Shown piece by piece: positions 1 through 8,120 of a stretch of 64,000 bases of DNA. Positions within the stretch are counted from its first letter, which is position 1. Each line of letters begins with the position of its first letter. The position numbers and the translations under genes are program-made. Under the pieces are notes generated by a model. It made no database searches. It had not been told where the DNA came from and saw only the letters and a program-made list of their open reading frames with translations. Origin of the DNA: an uncultured Spirochaetaceae bacterium (GTDB taxonomy: Bacteria > Spirochaetota > Spirochaetia > Sphaerochaetales > Sphaerochaetaceae); NCBI GenBank assembly GCA_944390015.1, contig CALXOL010000004.1, forward strand, positions 1-64,000. Reading direction: 5' to 3'.

Positions 1-849
1 ATCAAGCTTCCGAAACTCGGAAGAGTGCGCATCATACTCCACCGTGGCATACCGGACGAGTGGAGGATGAAGCATGCTACTATAAAGGAGACGGCAAGCG
101 GGAAGTTCTATATATCTCTTACATTCGATGTGGATACAGAGCCAATGGAGACAAGGAAGAAATTCGAGAAAGTCGAGGCCTTCGACTACTCTATGCCATC
201 CCTCGTCGTCTCCGCATCTGGAGAGAACGACATCACCCCAGATGACATCCGCTGGTACCGTAATCTCGAGGAGAGGATTGCAAAGGAACAGAGGATGCTC
301 TCTAGGATGCAGTACGGGTCTGCTAACTATTGGGAACAGAAACATAAGATAGGAAAGCTTCATGAGAAGGCAAGTGCAAGGAGGAAGGACTTCCTGCATA
401 AGCTCTCCAGGAAAGTCTCCGATACATTTGATGCCGTCGTAGTGGAGGACATAAACCTTCAGCACATGTCCAAGGCTATGAACTTCGGCAAGAGCGTATA
501 CGACAACGGATATGGGATGCTGAGGAACATGCTTTCCTACAAGCTGAAAGACAAGGGGAAGGTGCTTGTGAAAGTAGATAGGTTCTTTCCCTCAAGTAAA
601 AGATGCTCTGCTTGCCATGAGATAAACCACGACCTGAAGCTCTCTGACAGAGAGTGGACATGCCCATCTTGTGGCACGCACCATGACAGGGACAGGAACG
701 CAACGAAAAACCTGCTGGATGAGGGAAAAGACATCCTTAACCGTTGGGCTAACGGGGATAGCTCACTGATACTGGCACCATCAGGTGTCTTGAGTGAGAA
801 GAAGCTCCGCCCTCAGGCTCACAGCAATGTGAGGCAGGGTGGAGAGTAG
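1..849 (+). CDS. tnpB: RNA-guided nuclease TnpB (IS200/IS605 or IS607 type), 5' end outside window
   Basis: The frame is open from base 1, so the N-terminus lies outside the window. TnpB is the RuvC-type, reRNA-guided DNA nuclease carried by IS200/IS605-like elements and an ancestor of Cas12. Visible RuvC pieces are FDYSMPSLVVSASG (first Asp), VVVEDINL (Glu) and HDRDRNATKN (last Asp). Between the last two sits a four-Cys zinc ribbon, CSACHE...CPSCG. The catalytic triad therefore looks complete and the protein may be active. No TnpA transposase is visible in the window. The 3' end of the gene overlaps a nested hairpin (805-844), as expected for a guide-RNA scaffold. Directly downstream is the 3' stub of a DUF4143 ATPase gene, which the element probably interrupted. 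Confidence 0.9.
   Translation: MKLPKLGRVRIILHRGIPDEWRMKHATIKETASGKFYISLTFDVDTEPMETRKKFEKVEAFDYSMPSLVVSASGENDITPDDIRWYRNLEERIAKEQRMLSRMQYGSANYWEQKHKIGKLHEKASARRKDFLHKLSRKVSDTFDAVVVEDINLQHMSKAMNFGKSVYDNGYGMLRNMLSYKLKDKGKVLVKVDRFFPSSKRCSACHEINHDLKLSDREWTCPSCGTHHDRDRNATKNLLDEGKDILNRWANGDSSLILAPSGVLSEKKLRPQAHSNVRQGGE
805..844 (+). ncRNA. Putative reRNA (omega RNA) scaffold hairpin at the tnpB 3' end
   Basis: Bases 805-813 (CTCCGCCCT) pair with 836-844 (AGGGTGGAG; nine pairs, one G-T). Inside them, 818-822 (CTCAC) pairs with 829-833 (GTGAG). In characterised TnpB elements the guide RNA starts in the tnpB 3' coding region and runs past the right end into flanking DNA. This nested stem sits at that place, just before the stop codon. 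The guide would be the sequence just beyond the element's right end, near 850-867. The fold was read by eye; the exact right end is not determined. Confidence 0.45.
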
Positions 850-860
850 GTCACTCTGCA

Positions 861-1037
861 TTCAGAATGGAAAATGCTGAAAAAATAGAGCAGGAACTCT
901 ATCCGTTCAGTATCACAGGAAACTCTTTCAAAAAGATTGTTGTGACAAGGCATGAATTGCTTCCTCATTACGATGAAAAAGGGATATTCCATGTTGGCAT
1001 TACTGATTTTCTATTGGGAGATTATTTGAAGGAGTGA
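861..1037 (+). pseudogene. 3' remnant of a DUF4143-type ATP-binding protein
   Basis: Right after the TnpB element a frame runs from 861 (first ATG 867) to a stop at 1035-1037. It contains LYPFSITGNSFKKIVV, HELLPHYDEKGIFH and VGITDFLLG. This resembles the C-terminal end of the AAA+/DUF4143 ATPase family, where the restriction-like tail ends with a short 'GI..I.D(F/L)L' strand. Only about 57 residues remain, with no P-loop, so it is not functional. Two further members of the family follow at 3366-4667 and 8121-9308. The simplest reading is that insertion of the TnpB element separated this tail from its gene. Confidence 0.6.
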
Positions 1038-1137
1038 AGTGCTTCATCTTATTTAGAGTCCTGAAGTTCATGCTTTCTTGCCTTAAATTCGACAAAAATT
1101 GATTGTATTTTGGTCCCTCTCGGTGGACAATCAAAGA

Positions 1138-2607
1138 ATGTACAATAAAACTGATGATAGAAAAAATCTCATCCTCTTTCCCTTGGGAACCTTTGGACGG
1201 GATATGATTTATGCTCTTGTAACGAATTTCCTCCTTTCTTTTATCATGTTCACTCAGAACCTCAATGCAAGTCAGCTTGCATCAATTACTCTTATCATGA
1301 TTGGGGCGCGTATCTTCGATGCCTTAAACGACCCGGTGATGGGAAATATAATCGAACGTACCAGGACTAGATGGGGAAAGTTCAAGCCATGGCTTGCAAT
1401 AGGAATAGTATCTACTTTCTTTGTTGTATATTTCATGTTCAACAACCCATTTGAAGGCTGGGCATTCGTGGCTACTTTCGGAGTTGTATATTTCCTCTAT
1501 AGCATTGCTTATACGATGCATGATATTTCTTACTGGGGTATGATACCATCTCTTAGTAGTGATGCTGGGATGCGTAATAAGTTCACATCCCGCACCACTC
1601 TTATTGCCGGTATCGGTGGTACGCTTGCAAACATCCTGATTCCAATGCTTACAACAGGAGCCTTTGCCATAGGAGGATCTGCAAAGATAGCTTATGGCCG
1701 TATAGCCCTTATCGTTGGCCTTATAGCACCATTGTTCCTTCTTTTTACCATAATCGGTGTGAGGGAAGACAGGCATTACATGAATGAGAAGGTTCCTCCA
1801 GTAAGTTTTAGGAAAATCATTTCAACCGTCAGGAACAATGACCAGCTGAGATGGGGATGCCTTTATCTTCTGCTTCAGCAGATTGGAAATGGGCTTGCAC
1901 TCTCTGGGATTGCTGCAACATACATATACTTTGAATTCGGTTACAGTGGTGGCCTCTTCTCAATTTATACTACGCTGGGGATGCTTCCTACAGCTTTCCT
2001 CATGATATTCTATCCAATTCTCAGCAAGAAGTGGGGCAGACGTAGTTTGGTGAAGGCCCTCAGCGCAATAGCACTAGCAGGTTATGCCTTATCGCTTATC
2101 ATTGGATTAGCTCTTCCTTCGACGAGTGTTAAGTTCATTATCTTGACAATCGGTTATATGGCATCTAATTTCGGACAATACGGCTTGTATCTTATCGCCA
2201 TGATCTCAATCTTGAATACTGTTGAGTATAATGAATATAAGAATGGAACAAGGGATGAGGCGATAATAGCATCCATGAGGCCTTTCTTCACAAAGCTCTC
2301 TTCCGCTCTTACCGTTCTTATTGCAACTGGAAGTTATATTCTCTTCGGTATTCTTGAATACACGAACAGCATCTCCGACTATGAGAATCTTGCGACACGT
2401 GGCCTTATAGGGGAGGCTGAGAAGCTTAAAGGGATTGAGAGTATCATAAAGAGTGCGACGAGAGGGGAGGCTGATGCGCTTTTGATAACCATGTGCGTCC
2501 TTCCTGCTATTCTTCTTGTCATTTCCAGTTGGCTCTATCTCAAAAAATACAAGCTCGATGAAAAATACTATGATGATATCTGTGCATCCTTAGGGGAGGG
2601 GAAATGA
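1138..2607 (+). CDS. MFS sugar:cation symporter, GPH family
   Basis: Membrane protein of 489 residues with about twelve hydrophobic segments. It resembles the glycoside-pentoside-hexuronide:cation symporters (MelB, XynB, UidB relatives): an early GTFGRDMIYALVTNFL stretch, then RIFDALNDPVMGNIIERT, the family's loop 2-3 signature with the Asp that takes part in cation coupling. An in-frame TTG exists at 1099, but the ATG at 1138 puts the normal GPH N-terminus (short tail, then LILFPLG) at the start. The PIG-L deacetylase gene overlaps its end by 4 nt (ATGA), so the two are translationally coupled. With the deacetylases and the GH4 enzyme downstream it suggests uptake of an acetylated or uronic-type sugar (inference). 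Confidence 0.85.
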   Translation: MYNKTDDRKNLILFPLGTFGRDMIYALVTNFLLSFIMFTQNLNASQLASITLIMIGARIFDALNDPVMGNIIERTRTRWGKFKPWLAIGIVSTFFVVYFMFNNPFEGWAFVATFGVVYFLYSIAYTMHDISYWGMIPSLSSDAGMRNKFTSRTTLIAGIGGTLANILIPMLTTGAFAIGGSAKIAYGRIALIVGLIAPLFLLFTIIGVREDRHYMNEKVPPVSFRKIISTVRNNDQLRWGCLYLLLQQIGNGLALSGIAATYIYFEFGYSGGLFSIYTTLGMLPTAFLMIFYPILSKKWGRRSLVKALSAIALAGYALSLIIGLALPSTSVKFIILTIGYMASNFGQYGLYLIAMISILNTVEYNEYKNGTRDEAIIASMRPFFTKLSSALTVLIATGSYILFGILEYTNSISDYENLATRGLIGEAEKLKGIESIIKSATRGEADALLITMCVLPAILLVISSWLYLKKYKLDEKYYDDICASLGEGK

Positions 2608-3350
2608 GTCTTACTAAGATAGCAATGCGTTTTGCCCTTAAGCGTCCTAAACTCCTTTCTTATGACAGATATCTTTTCTTCGGCCCTCATCCTGATGATA
2701 TAGAAATCGGAGCGGGGGCTACGATAGCAAAACTTTCATCAATAGGAAAGAAGATAAGATTCGTAATATGCACCGATGGGCGTTACGGCTCTGATGTTAT
2801 AGGCACGGATGAACTGATCGGGATAAGGAGAGCGGAGGCAATTGCCTCTGCAGGGAAGCTAGGGGTAGATGATGTCGTATTCCTCAATCTAAGTGATGGG
2901 GCGTTTTATAAGGAGGAAGAACTTTTTAAAGCGATGGCAGCTGCGATTTCATCCTTCAATCCTGATATCATATTCGCCCCAGATCCATTTGTATCAAATG
3001 AATGTCATAGGGACCATCTGAATGTGGGAAATGCTGCAAGGAATCTTGCTTGTTTTGCACCTTTTTCATCCATCATGGGACAATATGGATGCAAGAAAGC
3101 AGATGTTAAAGCTATCGCCTTCTATATGACTGCGAAACCTAATGTCTATGTTAAGACAGGGGGAAGCATCAAGAAACAGTTTGAAGCACTTAAGTGCCAT
3201 AAAAGCCAGGATTCAGGACTTGAAAGCGTATATCTATATCTTCGCTTACGCTCTTTGGATTTTGGTCTAAGAAGGCTCTCCCTTCATGCTGAAGGGTTCA
3301 GAGCATATACTCAGACAGAGATGCACTGTCTGCCTGAGAGAGGAGAGTGA
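2604..3350 (+). CDS. PIG-L family N-acetylglucosaminyl deacetylase-like protein
   Basis: A 248-residue LmbE/PIG-L family zinc-dependent amidohydrolase. Members remove N-acetyl groups from GlcNAc-containing molecules, as in MshB, BshB and chitobiose deacetylases. The metal motif HPDDIEIGAGAT is present near residue 29, with CTDGRYGSD after the second strand, RRAEAIASAGKLGV on the following helix, and NECHRDHLNVG carrying the third metal-binding His. All expected ligands appear intact. The start overlaps the stop of the upstream GPH symporter (ATGA), so the two are co-expressed. The pairing suggests the imported sugar is N-acetylated. The exact substrate cannot be read from sequence. Confidence 0.85.
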   Translation: MSLTKIAMRFALKRPKLLSYDRYLFFGPHPDDIEIGAGATIAKLSSIGKKIRFVICTDGRYGSDVIGTDELIGIRRAEAIASAGKLGVDDVVFLNLSDGAFYKEEELFKAMAAAISSFNPDIIFAPDPFVSNECHRDHLNVGNAARNLACFAPFSSIMGQYGCKKADVKAIAFYMTAKPNVYVKTGGSIKKQFEALKCHKSQDSGLESVYLYLRLRSLDFGLRRLSLHAEGFRAYTQTEMHCLPERGE

Positions 3351-3365
3351 AGAAGAATTCTGTGC

Positions 3366-4667
3366 CTATAGAAGAAAAGCAAGGTAAATAGGCAGAGAGA
3401 TTATGCCGTTTTCCTCTCCTATATTTTTGGTAGAGAGCTTTATTGCCTTTTTTATTCTGTATTTTCCGCTTAAAAGTAATGAATTGAGAGATTTAGAACG
3501 TGTATTATCACTGGATTTTACTTCTATAGGGCATGCAGAGTCTTCAAAGCGTATGATGAAATCGATTTCCATGTTTTGTGAAGGTTTGAAAAAGTATAAT
3601 CGATAACCTTTTGCTGTAAGCATTTGTGCGACTGCATTCTCATATATTGCACCTTTATGACGCCCGATGTTATCCGTTATTATGTTCAAGGCCGTACCGT
3701 CTTCGTATTGAGATGTAAGTAGACCTGTATCGGCTAAATAGAGCTTGAAATTATTCTCTTCCTCATAGGCTTTAAGCGGTAATTCCAGTGTTGATAGGTT
3801 ATGACAGAAATTTACTACATTTGCATCTGAAAGCCAAAGAACACTGGCTCCATATTTTCTTGCAGATGATCCTTTTTCCACTGCGGAATATTGGAACTTT
3901 CTGTTTTCTTTTGCAAGCTGTCTTGGAATGGAAAGAAAACATGAGCGTATCTTCTGTTTTTCATTACTATCTGCATATTTTATGATATCTAGTTCATAAT
4001 CTTTCATTATCGCTTTTTGTATTTCCTGTACTGTTGAGAAATTATTTGTTTCCTTATAGTTTTCAACTGCACGTGGCATCCCACCGACCACCAGATATGT
4101 TCTGAAAAGTTCTAATAGGCGGCTATGAATGAAGTTGTCTACTTTCGCTCTTCTTACAAAGCATTCTTTCAAGTTTTCTATTACTTGCTCTTGAATTCCG
4201 TTTGCCCACAGGAATTCTTCATAGTCCATCGGATACATAGTAAGGTAATCGACATAGCCGACGGGGTAGGATACGACATTTTTATACTTTATTCCTAAAA
4301 GGGAACCGGATGCTATGATATCTACATTCTTAGCGGATGAGAGAAATTTCAATGATGTTCTTGCTTCTGGACATTCTTGGATTTCATCGAGAAAAATCAG
4401 GGTATCCCCATCTTCTATGATGAAATCGGGAATAACAAGGGAGAGCCTGGCCATTATTGCAATCGGACTTAAGTCTCCGCGAAAGGCTTCCATTGCAGAT
4501 GGTGTTTCTATGAAATTTATTTTATAGAATTTTGAATAGTTGTTCTTTCCAAAATTTATTATTGAAGTTGTTTTTCCAACCTGTCTTCCACCTTGAACAA
4601 TTAAAGGAAGCTTATCTTTTTTCTTTTTCCATTCTTTTAATGCGTCATCGATTTTTCTCTTTAGCAT
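3366..4667 (-). CDS. AAA+ ATP-binding protein with DUF4143 domain
   Basis: 433 residues. Walker A GGRQVGKTTSI lies near residue 26 and Walker B LIFLDEIQECPEA near residue 88, followed by the DUF4143 part: LVVGGMPRAVENY, LADTGLLTSQY, GAIYENAVAQML and MEIDFIIRFE...PIEVKSS, the last resembling a PD-(D/E)XK nuclease-like core. The family is very common in anaerobes and its biological role is unknown; a link to mobile DNA or defence is often suspected. Convergent with the PIG-L gene (15 bp apart). The start is preceded by TATCAT-N6-ATG with no Shine-Dalgarno, so the mRNA is probably leaderless. Upstream are repeats of GCATATTTTTAT. Intact, unlike the copies at 861-1037 and 8121-9308. Confidence 0.85.
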   Translation of the reverse strand: MLKRKIDDALKEWKKKKDKLPLIVQGGRQVGKTTSIINFGKNNYSKFYKINFIETPSAMEAFRGDLSPIAIMARLSLVIPDFIIEDGDTLIFLDEIQECPEARTSLKFLSSAKNVDIIASGSLLGIKYKNVVSYPVGYVDYLTMYPMDYEEFLWANGIQEQVIENLKECFVRRAKVDNFIHSRLLELFRTYLVVGGMPRAVENYKETNNFSTVQEIQKAIMKDYELDIIKYADSNEKQKIRSCFLSIPRQLAKENRKFQYSAVEKGSSARKYGASVLWLSDANVVNFCHNLSTLELPLKAYEEENNFKLYLADTGLLTSQYEDGTALNIITDNIGRHKGAIYENAVAQMLTAKGYRLYFFKPSQNMEIDFIIRFEDSACPIEVKSSDNTRSKSLNSLLLSGKYRIKKAIKLSTKNIGEENGIISLPIYLAFLL

Positions 4668-4788
4668 ATTTTTATGATAGTATCATATCTTCTTCGTGTA
4701 AATATAAATGCATATTTTAAGAGATAATTTTTATGAGTGAATGCATATTTTTATGAGTTATTTTATGCGGTTTTGCATATTTTTATCG
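4664..4788 (+). repeat. Four copies of GCATATTTTTAT-like repeat upstream of the DUF4143 gene
   Basis: GCATATTTTTATGA at 4664, a shortened GCATATTTTAAGA at 4710, GCATATTTTTATGAG at 4743 and GCATATTTTTATCG at 4775. The last three are spaced 33 and 32 bp apart, about three helical turns. The first copy covers the ATG and -10 of the DUF4143 ATPase. This fits an array of binding sites for an autoregulator, but nothing in the sequence identifies the binding protein. The rest of 4668-4894 holds no gene. Confidence 0.5.
4674..4679 (-). promoter_or_regulatory. -10 element of a likely leaderless promoter (DUF4143 ATPase)
   Basis: Read on the minus strand this is TATCAT, then six bases (AAAAAT), then the ATG at 4667. 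The normal distance from -10 to +1 puts transcription start at or next to the A of the ATG. No Shine-Dalgarno sequence is seen. The same spacing recurs before several other genes in the window. Confidence 0.45.
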
Positions 4789-4894
4789 TACATCAGGAGA
4801 TTTTTCTTTGTTGAATGCTGGGTTTCATAGAAGATAGGAGTAATATAATCGTTTCATATGGATTACAAATTCATACTGTTATAAAATCTTTTCT

Positions 4895-5701
4895 ATGGAA
4901 AAGAAAAAGATATATACGGTCTTTCCTGAGGGGAGATACAAGGCTCTGACGCTCAGCTATGATGATGGCACGGTAGATGATCTGCGCCTCATCTCAATAC
5001 TTCGCAAATACGGTTTGAAAGCGACATTCAATCTGAATTCAGGTCTTTGCTCTACTGATGCAAACAGAATAGATAGCAGCAGATGGAAAGAGGTTTACGA
5101 TGGTTTTGAGGTGGCATCGCACACACTGAGTCATCCAACTCTTACAAGATGCCCATCTTCTCGTGTTGTAGAAGAAATATTGGAGGATAGGCGCTATATT
5201 GAGGATACGATTGGCTATCTTGTGAGGGGTTTTGCCTATCCAAACGGCTCTTATTCTGATGAGATAATCAGACTTCTTCCTTCTTTAGGAATAAGTTATG
5301 CACGCATTGTCGGGAATTCTGATAGCTTTGAACTTCCAGAGAACTATTATCAGTGGAAGGCCACATGTCATCATAATCACAGGCTGATTGAGAATGCGAA
5401 GGCTTTCATCGATTTTAAGAAGCCATGGTATCTTAAACTCATGTATGTCTGGGGGCACAGCTTTGAATTTTCTCAAGATGATAACTGGTCTTTGATTGAG
5501 GAGTTTGCAAAGATGGTAGGCTCTCGTGATGATATATGGTATGCGACGAATATAGAGATTATCGATTATATGGAAGCCGCAAAGCGTCTTATCTTCACTG
5601 CAGATTGTTCTAAGGCCTATAATCCATCCGCACTCGATGTATGGCTTATGATTGATGATCATCCTATCAAGATAAAAAAAGGAGATTTTATTTCGCTTTA
5701 A
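4895..5701 (+). CDS. Polysaccharide deacetylase (NodB-like) family protein
   Basis: 268 residues. The NodB homology domain (carbohydrate esterase 4 fold) is recognisable by LTLSYDDGTVDDLRL near residue 19 (catalytic base and metal Asp pair), ATFNLNSGL, and VASHTLSHPTLTR with the two metal-binding His. GFAYPNGSYSDEI carries the family's third conserved motif. There is no signal peptide, so it is probably cytoplasmic and acts on imported sugars rather than on peptidoglycan. It precedes the GH4 enzyme by 23 bp and is likely in the same transcript. The ATG follows TAAAAT by 7 nt without a clear Shine-Dalgarno, so a leaderless start is possible. Confidence 0.82.
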   Translation: MEKKKIYTVFPEGRYKALTLSYDDGTVDDLRLISILRKYGLKATFNLNSGLCSTDANRIDSSRWKEVYDGFEVASHTLSHPTLTRCPSSRVVEEILEDRRYIEDTIGYLVRGFAYPNGSYSDEIIRLLPSLGISYARIVGNSDSFELPENYYQWKATCHHNHRLIENAKAFIDFKKPWYLKLMYVWGHSFEFSQDDNWSLIEEFAKMVGSRDDIWYATNIEIIDYMEAAKRLIFTADCSKAYNPSALDVWLMIDDHPIKIKKGDFISL

Positions 5702-5724
5702 GATTTGTTTTTGGAGGTTTTACT

Positions 5725-7068
5725 ATGGAGAAAATCCGTGTCTGTATTATCGGTGGTGGCTCAAGGCTCTGGGCCATACAGTTTCTAAAAGATCTGACTC
5801 TTCAGGATAAGCTGGGCGCTCATGTCGTGCTTTATGATATCGATAAGAATGCTGCAGAGAATAATGAGGAAGTAGCAAATGAGATATTCAGGATAAACGG
5901 GAAAGCGGATGTCCTTTCAGTATCTGTTGCATCGACTCTGGATGAAGGATTAAGAGGTGCTGATTTTGTCATAATAGCAATAGAACCCGGTCTTACTGAA
6001 ATCAGGAAGTTTGATCTGGAGCTTCCTGAAGAGTATGGAATCCTGCAATCTGTTGGGGATACCACAGGACCTGGTGGTCTGATGAGGGCCCGCCGTGCCA
6101 TTCCTCTATTTATAGATTTTGCAAGAGCCATAGAGAAAAACTGCCCCGATGCATGGGTGATAAACTACACGAACCCGATGACTCTCTGTACTTCAGCACT
6201 TTATAAGGGATATCCAGGAATTAAGGCTCTTGGATGCTGCCACGAGGTGTTCCACACAGAGTCATATATTGCAGCATTTATCGCAGAGAAACGGGGGATA
6301 GAGACTCCTGATAGGAGAGAGATTGATATCGATGTATCAGGACTCAACCATTTTACGTTTGTCACAAAAGCCCGTTATAAGGGCGAGGATGTGATGCCTC
6401 TTTTAAAAGAATATGTGAAGAATAATGATGTTTTTGCTGATAGGACTGAGAGTGCAAAAGGAAGGGTAAAAGAGGGTAAATGGTTCGATTCTGACCACCT
6501 TGTAGCTCTTCGCTTCCTTCGTGATTTCGATACCCTCGGAGCGGCAGGGGACAGGCATTTGGCAGAATTTGTTCCTTTCTTTCTTACCAGCGATGAAGAT
6601 GTATGGCGTTACGGTTTTGTACGTACTCCATACTCATATAGAGCGGCAGAGGATATAAGGAAGAAGAACAAGGTCTATACACCCGATGAGCTTATTGCAA
6701 AGCCCTCAGATGAAGAAGGTGTTGATATAATCCTCTCTCTTGCAGGGGAGAGAACACTCAAGACTAACATCAACATACCGAATATAGGGCAGGTTGGATA
6801 TCTTAAAAAAGGGCATATCGTGGAGAGTAATGGGTATATCTCTGCAAATTCAATTGTCCCGATAGTCTCCACTGCTCCAAGCCTCTCAATACAGGCCATG
6901 GTTCAGAGGATAGAGGCGGAGCAGAGCATCGCACTTGAAGCAATATTGGAAAACGATATGGATAAGCTTTTTGAGGCATTCATTCTCGATCCTCTTGTAG
7001 ACATCCCAATCGATAAAGCTCATGAGCTTTTTGAGAGGATGCTTGCTTCCTGCTATTTAAGATATTGA
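5725..7068 (+). CDS. GH4 family NAD- and Mn-dependent glycosidase (alpha-glucosidase / alpha-galacturonidase type)
   Basis: 447 residues, the usual GH4 length. The N-terminal Rossmann start is VCIIGGGSRLWAIQFLKDL. GH4 motifs seen: VGDTTGPGGLMRARR, NYTNPMTLCTSALYKG, the metal-binding GCCHEVFHTES (CHEV type), and SGLNHFTFVTKARY. The family hydrolyses glycosides by an oxidation-elimination route using NAD+ and a divalent metal. The CHEV motif points to the non-phosphorylated alpha-glucosidase/alpha-galacturonidase side of the family rather than 6-phospho-glycosidases; the precise sugar is uncertain. A strong Shine-Dalgarno (TTGGAGG) precedes the ATG. It follows the NodB-like gene and a hairpin terminator (7083) follows it. 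Confidence 0.85.
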   Translation: MEKIRVCIIGGGSRLWAIQFLKDLTLQDKLGAHVVLYDIDKNAAENNEEVANEIFRINGKADVLSVSVASTLDEGLRGADFVIIAIEPGLTEIRKFDLELPEEYGILQSVGDTTGPGGLMRARRAIPLFIDFARAIEKNCPDAWVINYTNPMTLCTSALYKGYPGIKALGCCHEVFHTESYIAAFIAEKRGIETPDRREIDIDVSGLNHFTFVTKARYKGEDVMPLLKEYVKNNDVFADRTESAKGRVKEGKWFDSDHLVALRFLRDFDTLGAAGDRHLAEFVPFFLTSDEDVWRYGFVRTPYSYRAAEDIRKKNKVYTPDELIAKPSDEEGVDIILSLAGERTLKTNINIPNIGQVGYLKKGHIVESNGYISANSIVPIVSTAPSLSIQAMVQRIEAEQSIALEAILENDMDKLFEAFILDPLVDIPIDKAHELFERMLASCYLRY

Positions 7069-7082
7069 TTAAGGAAAGCGAA

Positions 7083-7113
7083 CTTGTCGGAAATTCCGAC
7101 AGGTTTGTCTTTA
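7083..7113 (+). terminator. Rho-independent terminator after the GH4 gene
   Basis: The hairpin CTTGTCGG / CCGACAGG (7083-7090 with 7096-7103, one G-T pair) has a short AAATT loop and is followed by the T-rich TTTGTCTTT. It ends the sugar-gene transcript. The remainder of 7069-7278 shows no further feature. Confidence 0.65.
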
Positions 7114-7278
7114 CTTGGTATAGAGGTTATCTTTTGGTATTTAGATGAACCGAAAAAAGTTTTTTGAATTACTCACTCCATTGAGTTGATTTTCTCAATC
7201 GATTGAGTTGTTAGTATTCATGGCATGTTTTCTATGAATCTAGAAAGAAGGTCTGGCGATAACCTTGGTATGTTTTCC

Positions 7279-8061
7279 TTAATGTTTGAAAACAAGGTCA
7301 TTGTGGTATTCAAGAAATTCTTTTTTGGGCCATCGCTCCTGATTTAAAGGTAGCTGAATTTGGCACCCTGCGTAAAGTTTTAGTTGGTTTGTTATCTTTT
7401 CGTCGGAGATATGGGATGAAAGCAGGACTGAATAATCGGTGCTTTTGATAGTTATGTATCCTTTATCGAATGCCTTGTCCAAGAAGACATTCAGGAGGAT
7501 CCCGTTTCTTGGGTTAATCCTATTGTTTTTATCAATTGCCCATGGAACGATATGGGAGGCAACAAGAAAGTCTGGATTCCTTACTCCCGATAGGCAGCAT
7601 TGCTCGTTGTAGCCTTTCATGAGTGATGCCCTGAATAGCCATTGTCTATCTCTCCATGTCTGCAGTTTTAGTTTATCTTCAGATGTAAAATCAATCTCAT
7701 TCAAAAGCTTATCTGTCTCTGATTCCGGTAATATATGTTCTGGTGTGATATCCGCAACATTTTCAGATGCGTATATCCCTGCTAGGATTTCTTTCTTCTT
7801 CTCGAATAGCTCAAATGGTTTGTTCAGGTATTTGTCCCATACAATCTTGTCCATTTTAGCACCATGGATGAAACCAGTTCCCGCCTGAGTTTTATCCAGA
7901 GCTTTTAAGTTTCCGAGTTTGAAAACTACGGATCCGACGGATCTATCCAGCAGAGAGGCTAATGCTTTCACTTCAGGTGTGTTCTTATCGTGCTTTGCAG
8001 TGGGTAGCTCATAGTACAGGCATAATGCAAGTATGTCTTCATCTTCTGTCCAGTTTCTCAT
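7279..8061 (-). CDS. HNH endonuclease (HNH_2 type, predicted restriction nuclease)
   Basis: 260 residues. The C-terminal third carries an HNH_2-like domain: CCLSGVRNPDFLVASHIVPW, then INPRNGILLNVFLDKAFDKGYI, which gives the SHI-x-PW / N-x-R-N-G / DKAFD pattern of this predicted restriction-endonuclease family. The N-terminal part (WTEDEDILALCLYYEL...RSVGSVVFKLGNLKAL) is a helical, DNA-binding-like domain usual for these proteins. No partner methyltransferase lies beside it; the neighbours are the broken ATPase gene and a second HNH gene, so it may be a solitary defence or mobile-DNA nuclease. The start at 8061 has no strong Shine-Dalgarno. Confidence 0.78.
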   Translation of the reverse strand: MRNWTEDEDILALCLYYELPTAKHDKNTPEVKALASLLDRSVGSVVFKLGNLKALDKTQAGTGFIHGAKMDKIVWDKYLNKPFELFEKKKEILAGIYASENVADITPEHILPESETDKLLNEIDFTSEDKLKLQTWRDRQWLFRASLMKGYNEQCCLSGVRNPDFLVASHIVPWAIDKNNRINPRNGILLNVFLDKAFDKGYITIKSTDYSVLLSSHISDEKITNQLKLYAGCQIQLPLNQERWPKKEFLEYHNDLVFKH

Positions 8062-8120
8062 ATTCCCTATGTCCCAGGATAATATGTAATCTCAGGGAAA
8101 TCCAGCTATATTTACACTCT

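Noticed and set aside
1099-1137. Upstream TTG start for the GPH symporter
   Set aside because: It adds 13 residues not seen in the family and has no ribosome site. The ATG at 1138 fits better.
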